Shown piece after piece: positions 9,763 to 21,700 of a stretch of 64,000 nt of DNA; positions within the stretch are counted from its first letter, which is position 1; each line of letters opens with the position of its first letter. The DNA lies in NCBI GenBank assembly GCA_029465975.1, contig CM055761.1, positions 9,412,529 to 9,476,528 of the forward strand. Direction: 5' to 3'. A model generated the notes under the pieces. The model was not told the origin of the DNA. It did no database searches and saw only the letters and a program-made list of their open reading frames with translations. This DNA is from Dallia pectoralis. Taxonomy: Eukaryota > Chordata > Actinopteri > Esociformes > Umbridae. Position numbers and translations under genes: made by a program.

Positions 9763-12700
9763 GTAAAACGTTTATAAGGTTTTAGTTTTTACCAAGGAAT
9801 GAGACTCTTCTTGGGAGGCAGGCAATATAAAATAGTGTGACATATTGTTTCTTACTAGCTTTAGCTTCTCTAGTGGACTGTACAGTAGTACTGTCAGTAC
9901 TGTAGCAGGATAAATAGCCACGTCGCCAGTAAGTTAGAGACAGTGATATAAACGAACACATGATCTTGCCTGTAACGATACCCATTGATTGTTGTGTATA
10001 TTATTGCAGCTAATCGATAATTATGAAATGCTTGCTTTCTAGGTTAACTACTGCATAATCATTGGTTGCTATACCATATGTGCTCCTCTTTAACTACCTT
10101 TTAACGACATTTTTTAAAGTATAAATGTCTTACAGCTAGTTACAATCATTAATTTAAAATCATAGCCTTTATGATATCACCTTTATATGCCACTAAGAAA
10201 ACACTACTGTGCATATTTGTCATGGCCTTTGTAATTATTTGCTAGTTGTTTTTTTGCATAGTATTTCAACTTGACAAACGTTTGTTAAATAGAAATCCTG
10301 TTAGATCTTAAATAATTTATGACTGATAATACCATACAAACTTTAATTTTATTTATGTCTTCTAGTATGTTGGTGCTCTGGAAGAGATGTTGGTGGCTCT
10401 AAAGAAATGGTAGGCTATATACCTATATTAAAACAACTTTTATGAATGATTCTCAATGTATTTTTGGTGTCAAAGTTTTAATAACAATTGAAGAAAACAC
10501 ATATTACTAATATGCTTTGAAATGGCATTTGTGGAGTTAAAGTAAAATACAGAGTAAAAAACAAAGTCTACTTTTTGATTATAAAATCTAATAAACTTAG
10601 CCTGTACTACATTAAGCGATTGGAGATTACATTAAGCGATTGAAAGCTATACAGGCAATGGTCAGTCATTAAACTAAAAAGGCTTGATATCCTCTTTATA
10701 GAATGGAAATAAAGCAAGTTGAGGATATGTGGCTGGTACTCATTTGAACAAGAAGCTTTATCTTACTTGTAGTTTGGGTTAGGGCTTTTCTGGGTATTGA
10801 GTATTCTTGCAATATTTTTTTAATCTACTTTTTTCAGATTAAATGACTCTGTTTAGTGTGTTGGATAAAAGTATGCACAAATTGGGTTGGGTAGATAGAA
10901 GATGCTATTATCAATTGCCGGTGGCTGACAGCCATCACAGTGTTGGGCGGGCATCGTAATTCACAACCTGCTCCCACAAACATGACCATTTTAGTTTTTC
11001 ACATTATATACTGTTGTAATGGATGTTGTAATTTCCACCCAAACTGTAATTATTTTGATTCATTTATTTAAATACAGTCTACCTGTTGCCTCATAAGGTA
11101 CAGAGATTGGACAAGTGTTCAGACAGCAGTAGTTTAAAAGCAGCTGGTGAGATAAGGGTTTCAAGTTCTAGGGTTTTTTGTCATTCGTTCCAGTCATTGG
11201 CGGCTGAAAACTGTAAGGATTGGAGGTTGAATGTGGAGCTTAACACTGGTAACAGCAGGCTGCACTATAGGGGACTGTAGCTTAACACTGGTAACAGCGG
11301 GCTGCACTATAGGGGACTGTAGCTTAACACTGGTAACAGCAGGCTGCACTATAGGGGACTGTAGCTTAACACTGGTAACAGCAGGCTGCACTATAGGGGA
11401 CTGTAGCTTAACACTGGTAACAGCAGGCTGCACTATAGGGGACTGTAGCTTAACACTGGTAACAGCGGGCTGCACTATAGGGGACTGTAGCTTAACACTG
11501 GTAACAGCAGGCTGCACTATAGGGGACTGTAGCTTAACACTGGTAACAGCAGGCTGCACTATAGGGGACTGTAGCTTAACACTGGTAACAGCGGGCTGCA
11601 CTATAGGGGACTGTAGCTTAACACTGGTAACAGCAGGCTGCACTATAGGGGACTGTAGCTTAACACTGGTAACAGCAGGCTGCACTATAGGGGACTGTAG
11701 CTTAACACTGGTAACAGCGGGCTGCACTATAGGGGACTGTAGCTTAACACTGGTAACAGCGGGCTGCACTATAGGGGACTGTAGCTTAACACCGGTAACA
11801 GCAGGCTGCACTATAGGGGACTGTAGCTTAACACTGGTAACAGCAGGCTGCACTATAGGGGACTGTAGCTTAACACTGGTAACAGCAGGCTGCACTATAG
11901 GGGACTGTAGCTTAACACTGTTAACAGCAGTCTGCACTAGGGATGCACCGAAATGAAGATTCTTGGCCGAAACCGAAAACCGAAAAAGAGGAAACCAAGA
12001 CCGAAAACCGAAACACCGAAATTAATTATGCCAATTATTAGTACCATTGCATTTATGGATATGAGGCACCAAGGGCGTAGGTTTGGTCTCAGCTTCGGTG
12101 GGGACATCTCCCCCTCCGGCAAGTGAGCTTTTACTGAGAATAATGTGATTATTTTTGCGTTTAGTTAAAACAATAGCCTGTTGCTTTTATACTACTCTAA
12201 AGTTTAACTAGCATAGGCCTATCCATGTGCAGACAAAAATCATTATGTAGTAATCAACTTTTAGATGGTAATGCTGTTTGTCAGATTCAATATATTGTAG
12301 CGACACTGGTGGTGCCACTACTCCGCCCCTACTAATGGGATATCCCAAATAGGCCACATTACATAAGCAAAATATACACAGGAAACATTTCCACTGTTTA
12401 TTGTGACTGTAAGATTCTAACATATGGGGTATGTATTAACAGAAAGCACTGGTAACTTTACTGTTGTCTTCAGTCACTCTCCTGTGTACTTATAGCGTGT
12501 CAGATAACTCCCCTCCCCTAGGTTTTTTAGCCAATCAAATTACGGCGTTTCTAGTACCGTCCCCCTGGCTCTGCGGTCGGAATTGACCCAAATCGCTTCA
12601 CAAACTCATAACGGAGTTCGCTAAAATATTTGTGGGGACAATTTAGTCATGTTAAAATGTTGTTGGGGACATGTCCCCAGCGTCCCCCCCTAAACCTACG

Positions 12701-15700
12701 CCCATGTGAGGCACTTTCTTGCAGGATTTCACTGAACATATCAGACAACGAGGGTTCATGCCCCTCATCTAGTGCAGAGAGACGAGTCTTTTTTTCTGCG
12801 CTCTGATCTCCGTGCGCTGATGCTCCGTGCGCTATTGCTCCGTCTCCGTCTCCACGCGGGTTCTCCGCATCCATCGCCGCCTGGATCATTTCTCGTGCGC
12901 GCTGCTTTATTTCTGCATCCAAGTAATGGTCTTTATAACGCAGATCAAGTACAGTCGCGATGAAGTGCAGAGGATCCGAATAGATCACAACATATTTCGG
13001 CCGTATTGTTTCGGTGAGAAAAGTATTTCGGCCGAAAACCGAAAATGCCCTTTTGGGCCATTTTCGGCCGCAAATTTTTGGTGGCCGAATATTCGGTGCA
13101 TCCCTAGTCTGCACTATAGGGGACTGTAGCTTAACACCGGTAACAGCGGGCTGCACTATAGGGGACTGTAGCTTAACACTGGTAACAGCAGGCTGCACTA
13201 TAGGGGACTGTAGCTTAACACTGGTAACAGCAGGCTGCACTATAGGGGACTGTAGCTTAACACTGGTAACAGCGGGCTGCACTATAGGGGACTGTAGCTT
13301 AACACTGGTAACAGCGGGCTGCACTATAGGGGACTGTAGCTTAACACTGGTAACAGCAGGCTGCACTATAGGGGACTGTAGCTTAACACTGGTAACAGCA
13401 GGCTGCACTATAGGGGACTGTAGCTTAACACTGGTAACAGAAGGCTGCACTATAGGGGACTGTAGCTTAACACTGGTAACAGCAGGCTGCACTATAGGGG
13501 ACTGTAGCTTAACACTGGTAACAGCAGGCTGCACTATAGGGGACTGTAGCTTAACACCGGTAACAGCAGGCTGCACTATAGGGGACTGTAGCTTAACACT
13601 GTTAACAGCAGGCTGCACTATAGGGGACTGTAGCTTAACACTGGTAACAGCAGGCTGCACTATAGGGGACTGTAGCTTAACACTGGTAACAGCAGGCTGC
13701 ACTATAGGGGACTGTAAAAGCCCTGGATTGTCTTATTATTGTCAACTATAGAGACTAGTTATAAAGTTAGGGTGTGGTCACCACGGTTACCTGGGGTGGT
13801 AGAGGATGATTGTCCTGGGTATGTTTTAGGGTGTGTCACCATGGTCACCGTTATATTATATTTAACATAATAATGGATAACCATTTTATGGGTAGCTTTA
13901 TCGGTGTTGTTTCCCTGCTTGAAAAAATGTATAATTAATATAACAAGGTATGAATCCCTAGTCAAGGCTGAGTACATACTGTAGCATGTTTAATAATATA
14001 ACAGGGTATTAATCTCCATCCATGAGTACATACTGTAGCATGTTTAATAATATAACAGGGTATTAATCTCCATCCATGAGTACATACTGTAACATGTATA
14101 ATAATATAACACGGTATTAATCCCTAGTTAAGGCTGAGTACATACTGTAGCATGTTTAATAATATAACAGGGTATTAATCTCCATCCATGAGTACATACT
14201 GTAGCATGTTTAATAATATAACAGGGTATTAATCTCCATCCATGAGTACATACTGTAACATGTATAATAATATAACACGGTATTAATCCCTAGTTAAGGC
14301 TGAGTACATACTGTAGCATGTTTAATAATATAACAGGGTATTAATCTCCATCCATGAGTACATACTGTATCTTGCAGCTACCTAAGTTGACATATTGCTA
14401 TCGTTGAAACCAAACCTAACCATGGGATGGTCTGTCGTTGTTGCCAAAGTCAATTTGTATCCTATTCAACTATAACTGCTATAATTGTGAAGTGTTTAGA
14501 GGCACCAACACAGCCTAGCCACTAATTGGTAGACCATACAAACACACAGGGACACAGAGGGCTGTTGCATCAGTCACCACAGAGCTATAAACGGCCTCTG
14601 GAAGCACAAGTATTGTGCATCAGGAACGTCACTGAATGGGTTTCAATGCATTTGTATACAGGCTTCACATTAACACGCACAATGTAAAGTGTTGGCTTGG
14701 AGTGGTGTAAAGATTTGACAGAATGGGGACAAATTCCTAGAGACACTCCAGAACATTATGACCAAATATGCTGTTGGTCCTCAGCACCAACCTGCTAATG
14801 GTTCAACTCTACAAGACCCCCAAATGTGTGCTGTGGTATCTGGCACCAAGACCGTAGCAGCTGTCCTGTATGTTCTGGGATGGAGCTGCCATGCATTGGA
14901 CTTGTTGGTCCAGCACATCCCACAGACTGAGATCAGGGGAATTTGTAGGCCAGGGTCACAACTTAAACTTGTCATCATGTTACATGTTTTCCTGAACAAT
15001 GTGTGCAGTGTTGCAGGGCCGACTACTGCTGAAAGAGGCCGCTACTCTCAGGGAATTCCATTGCCATGAAACGATGTACATGGTTTGCGACAATGTTTAG
15101 GCCAACAGCACGTGTCAAATGGATGTTCACATGAATTCCCAGACCCAGGGTTACCCAGCAGAACATTGCCCAGAGCATCACACTCCCTCTACTGGCTTGT
15201 CTTTTTTTGACAGTGCAATCACCTCCCCAGGGTAACAGTGCATACGTACAAAACCTTCAGGAGATTTAAAGGAAACGGGACTCATTGACCCAATGTGAAC
15301 GTCTTACAGTGGTGGACAGGGGTCATCATGATCACTCCACCCAGTCTGTAGCTACACAGCCCCATATACAGCAGGGTGTAATACACTGTGTCACTATTAC
15401 CAGTCTGTAGCTATACAGCCCCATATACAGCAGGGTGTAATACACTGTGTCACTATTACCAGTCTGTAGCTACACAGCCCCATATACAGCAGGGTGTAAT
15501 ACGCTGTGTCACTATTACCAGTCTGTAGCTATACAGCCCCATATACAGCAGGGTGTAATACACTGTGTCACCATTACCAGTCTGTAGCTACACAGCCCCA
15601 TATACAGCAGGGTGTAATACACTGTGTCACTATTACCAGTCTGTAACTACACGGCCCCATATACAGCAGGGTGTAATACACTGTGTCACTATTACCAGTC

Positions 15701-18700
15701 TGTAGCTACACAACCCCATATACAGCAGGGTGTAATACACTGTGTCACTATTACCAGTCTGTAGCTATACAGCCCCATATACAGCAGGGTGTAATACACT
15801 GTGTCACTATTACCAGTCTGTAGCTACACAGCCCCATATACAGCAGGGTGTAATACACTGTGTCACTATTACCAGTCTGTAGCTACACAGCCCCATATAC
15901 AGCAGGGTGTAATACACTGTGTCACTATTACCAGTCTGTAGCTACACAACCCCATATACAGCAGGGTGTAATACACTGTGTCACTATTACCAGTCTGTAG
16001 CTACACAGCCCCATATACAGCAGGGTGTAATACACTGTGTCACTATTACCAGTCTGTAGCTACACAGCCCCATATACAGCAGGGTGTAATACACTGTGTC
16101 ACTATTACCAGTCTGTAGCTACACAGCCCCATATACAGCAGGGTATAATACACTGTGTCACTATTACCAGTCTGTAACTACACAGCCCCATATACAGCAG
16201 GGTGTAATACACTGTGTCACTATTACCAGTCTGTAGCTACACAGCCACATATACAGCAGGGTGTAATACACTGTGTCACTAATACCAGTCTGTAGCTACA
16301 CAACCCCATATACAGCAGGGTGTAATACACTGTGTCACTATTACCAGTCTGTAGCTACACAGCCCCATATACAGCAGGGTGTAATACACTGTGTCACTAT
16401 TACCAGTCTGTAGCTACACAGCCCCATATACAGCAGGGTGTAATACACTGTGTCACTATTACCAGTCTGTAGCTACACAGCCCCATATACAGCACTATTA
16501 CCAGTCTGTAGCTACACAGCCCCATATACAGCAGGGTGTAATACACTGTCACTAATACCAGTCACTAATACCAGTCTGTAACTACACAGCCCCATATACA
16601 GCAGGGTGTAATACACTGTGTCACTATTACCAGTCTGTAACTACACAACCCCATATACAGCAGGGTGTAATACACTGTGTCACTATTACCAGTCTGTAGC
16701 TACACAGCCCCATATACAGTAGGTGTAATACACTGTGTCACTATTACCAGTCTGTAGCTAGCCCCATATACACAGGGGTGTAATACACTGTGTCACTATT
16801 ACCAGTCTGTAGCTACACAGCCCCATATACAGCAGGGTGTAATACACTGTGTCACTATTACCAGTCTGTAACTACACAGCCCCATATACAGCAGGGTGTA
16901 TTACACTGTCACTATTACCAGTCTGTAGCTACACAACCCCATATACAGCAGGGTGTAATACACTGTGTCACTATTACCAGTCTGTAGCTACACAGCCACA
17001 TATACAGCAGGGTGTAATACACTGTGTCACTATTACCAGTCTTTAGCTACACAGCCCCATATACAGCAGGGTGTAATACACTGTGTCACTATTACCAGTC
17101 TGTAGCTACACAGCCCCATATACAGCAGGGTGTAATACACTGTGTCACTAATACCAGTCTGTAACTACACAGCCCCATATACAGCAGGGTGTAATACACT
17201 GTGTCACTATTACCAGTCTGTAACTACACAACCCCATATACAGCAGGGTGTAATACACTGTGTCACTATTACCAGTCTGTAGCTACACAGCCCCATATAC
17301 AGTAGGGTGTAATACACTGTGTCACTATTACCAGTCTGTAGCTACACAGCCCCATATACAGCAGGGTGTAATACACTGTGTCACTATTACCAGTCTGTAA
17401 CTACACAGCCCCATATACAGCAGGGTGTAATACACTGTGTCACTAATACCAGTCTGTAGCTACACAGCCCCATATACAGCAGGGTGTAATACACTGTGTC
17501 ACTATTACCAGTCTGTAGCTACACAGCCCCATATACAGTAGGGTGTAATACACTGTTTCACTATTACCAGTCTGTAGCTACACAGCCCCATATACAGCAG
17601 GGTGTAATACACTGTGTCACTATTACCAGTCTGTAACTACACAGCCCCATATACAGCAGGGTGTAATACACTGTGTCACTATTACCAGTGTGTAACTACA
17701 CAGCCCCATATACAGTAGGGTGTAATACACTGTGTCACTATTACCAGTCTGTAGCTACACAACCCCATATACAGCAGGGTGTAATACACTGTGTCACTAT
17801 TACCAGTCTGTAGCTACACAGCCCCATATACAGCAGGGTGTAATACACTGTGTCACTATTACCAGTCTGCAGCTACACAGCCCAAATATTTGGACATGCC
17901 TCCTCATTCAGGGGAAATTCTTAATTTAACTAATTTCCACAATGTAGAATAATAGACATCAAGCTGAAATGACTTAAAATATGAATCAACTAATGGAATC
18001 ATGTATTATCCAAAATTATTTTATTATGACACGTCATTTAAACTTCATATTGTAGCCATCGTTTGTCGTGATGACAGGCTAGCACAGTTGCTATGGGTGC
18101 CAATCATTTTTAAACTGGGCTCTGATTAATTAGTTCTTTCTTTTTTTCCCATCAGCCCACCTGCAGGAGAAGTCATCCCACCTACAGGAGAAGTCATGAC
18201 AGAATACAAACGGAAAGTAGATTTTTTGAAAGGACTTCTAGAAGCAGAGAAACTGGTTAGTGTGCACAAGATTGTCACTGTGATCTGTATCAACAATAAC
18301 TGGATAAATTGTATTTAAATGTATTCACATTACGGTTTTATAAACTTCCAACACAATTTTGTTTTATGTTTCCTAGGGTTTATGTAATTTGCTAATTCAC
18401 CTGTGTTGTTGTTTATAGTCTGGGACAGAGAAAGCCCTAGCCAATCAGTTCCTAGCTCCTGGACGAACTCCCACTATAGCCAATGAGAGGATGCCAGCCA
18501 CTAAGACCGTTCACATGCAGACTAAAGCTCGGTGCACTGGGGAGATGAGAAATGAATTGATGGGCACTGTAAGATCATTTCATTTTACATCTGATTATTT
18601 GTCATTTCCATGATTCTGTCATTTCCTGGTTATGAAGTGTTGTTTCTGTTACCCTTTTTACAGGGTCTGCCAAACAAAGGTACACATTTAATTGTCTTCT

Positions 18701-21700
18701 CAAATATACAAATGAACAATTTTATTGACACAGTACACTGTTGAATTATTCATTATTTGCTCTGTGAAACAGGGAATTTGGAAACAGACCTGCGAAACAG
18801 AAGGTATTGTTGTGTCGTATTCCTTTCTTAGTTCTCCAGTGTGAAGCCGTGCTTCCCAAATGTATGACTTGACTTGAGCCATTGAATCCATCAGACGTGT
18901 CTCTCCCACTCCAGGGGTTTGAATGACTTGAATTGAACCATTAAGTCAATGTTGAACGGTTCCCTGAATCAATCAGACTTGTCTCTCCCACTCTATTGAA
19001 TCAATCAGACGTGTCTCTCCCACTCCAGGGGTTTGGCGCTTGATGAAAGGCAGTCCACAGCAGAACTGGATGCTGTGTTACAACATCATCACAATCTGCA
19101 GGAGAAGCTGGCTGAAGATATGCTAAACCTGGCCCGCAACCTAAAGAACAACACTCTGGTGGCCCAGAATATCATCAAACAAGACAACCAGGTTGGTATA
19201 ACTCACCCAAAATATAAGGTGAACGTGCTACTAGTGTTAGACAACAAGTATGGACACAAAGTTAGAATAAAAGCATTTGTATATTAGCTTGATACATGTC
19301 AGTGTATGCTGGGGTCAGTCTAGTGCTATATTCAACATTATTGCCATTGGACAGTACAAGTACAGTACAACAAAATGCAGTTGCATCCAATAAGAAGTGC
19401 AAAAGAGCAGTGCAGATTGATATGGAGTACAGTGTGAGGTTGTGCAATTGACATGGATAAATAAATGTGCAGGTATTCAGTTCAACACAGCTTATATTAT
19501 ATAATGAGGGGGTAGGGTGCTTATATTTTATAATGGGGGGGTAGGGTGCTTATATTATATAATGAGGGGGTAGGGTGCTTATATTATATAATGAGGGGGT
19601 AGGGTGCTTATATTATATAATGGAGACATCAGTGGCTGAGGGGGTAGGGTGCTTATATTATATAATGAGGGGGTAGGGTGCTTATATTATATAATGAGGG
19701 GGTAGGGTGGTTATATTATATAATGAGGGGGTAGGGTCCTTATATTATATAATGAGGGGGTAGGGTGCTTATATTATATAATGAGGGGGTAGGGTGCTTA
19801 TATTATATAATGGAGACATCAGTGGCTGATGGGGTAGGGTGCTATGGGTTGGCAGTCAGTAATGGCTTGAAGGCTCTGCCACATGCGTCACAGTTGTTGT
19901 GGAAATGCTCCTGGATCCTCAGTTTGTGGACGTGTTTGGCCATCTTGATGCCCCTTATCAGGTTGGCCCTGGATGAGCTGTAAGCCTCCTTGTCACAGGA
20001 TCTGAAAGCAGCATCACATGCCTTCAGCAGTAGTCTGACCTCTCTGTTTGTCCAAGGCTTCTGGTTGGGGGCGGTTTTTATTTGTTTATGACTGTACACT
20101 TGGAGTGTGTGTGTATTTCTATGGAGTGTAAGTAATCATCATTTCAGATTGTCTATCGATCAGCGAAACGTATACACTCTGACAAATAGGAATATATTAT
20201 TCTTTATAATTAATTGTTTACAACAGCAGAATAGCACATGGAGTACCAAATCTGCCATGTTTAGAAATAAATATAGAATTGAATCAATAATAATATTTGT
20301 ACATAGAAATATTTTTGAAAGGTTCAATGTAAATGCATTAATCAATATTCATTATCTATTTATTTATTTCCTTGATCATATTTCTGTATTTATTTACATT
20401 ATTATTTTTCCCTCATTTATTAATGTCTGTATTCCCATGTCTTTAAGCTAATGTGCTAATCTGTCATTTAATGTTTGTCAAGCTGTCGCCTTATTCCCAT
20501 TGGTGAACGGAATTACAGCTAAGATCACCAAGGTCTCTATAGGAAATTAATGGGCAGAGTTCAAAAGACAAACATGTTTTCTTAAATGGTGTGTGCTGAT
20601 ATGGAAGCCTGCTAAACTGTCATTTTATTTCAAAGGGTCGGTTTTCCTGAATAAAGTGGTATCCAACTTTTAAAAATGTCTAAAAATATACAAGAGTAAA
20701 TACAAATAATCTCTCCCTTGCCGTAGGAAACCAAATGGACAGAGAAATTAGATAACAACTTTATGCTTAATTTCAGTCTATATAGTCACTTGGAATTGAC
20801 TTGTAGAAGCACAAGTAATTATGCACCTGATTAACCCTTACCACACTGCAGCTTGGACAATATGCTTATCTGTTTAGTACCACGCTTAACAAGTGGATAC
20901 CATATCTGATTGTTTTCCAATAAAATAAGAAATTAAAGCTAATACATCTAACATCTCATTTAATGAAAATGACAATTGTAACTGTAAGCGGCTGTTTTTT
21001 AATAGAATTTTTACATTGGCTTATAGAGGCCCATTACCAGCAACCATTTGTTCAGTGTTTAAATGGCACGTTGTTGTGTTTGCTAATCCAAGTTTATAAT
21101 TTTATTAGACTAATTGGTTATTCGAAAACTCAATTGCTATTCCATTTACAAAGCTGAAATCTGTTGGGCTGATTAGAAGTCCTTCTGAAGACTAGTTGAG
21201 TATCTAGGTCATCAGAAATGGTGGGTTTGCTTACAGCCTCATTATGGCTTTTGTTTGCTTAAGACTTTTTTTCTAGTATAAAAACTGAAATGTGTTGCTT
21301 GCACAAGCATACAATCCTTGTCCTTTAAACGCTTCCAGTTTACAAATATGAAAGAATTGGCCCTAATGTGGACACAGATCTGACCAATGGCTTCAGTATG
21401 TGAACCATCTCCATTTCTCTTTCATTTGCTGGATAAAAAAGTAAAAAAAAAGTATTGGTCAGGCTGTTAATCTGAATGAATATTACAACTAAAGAGGATT
21501 ATACAAGTTAAAGTAGTAAATCCAATGCAACCGGTGGATCAGGAACCTAGTAAATGATGAACCAATGCTGCACCATTAAACCACATGAAGAACTGTATGT
21601 GATGGGAGCATGAAGGAAGAAATTCATCACATTTTAGATCTTTAACCTAAATATGCACAAAGAGTTTAGTTTTGCTAGGTCATATTATGCACCAGCTGTA

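Noticed and set aside
12647..13702. 351-codon minus-strand frame as one gene
   Set aside because: It joins minisatellite sequence to a hAT transposase piece across an insertion boundary at 13106, so it is a chimera of two unrelated sequences.
15341..17884. Regular repeats that could suggest a CRISPR array
   Set aside because: Units are contiguous with no unique spacers, and the context is a spliced vertebrate gene. It is a minisatellite.
18911..18930. Upstream acceptor as the true start of USE1 exon 7
   Set aside because: It reads six codons into a stop, whereas the downstream copy leads directly into the conserved SNARE sequence.
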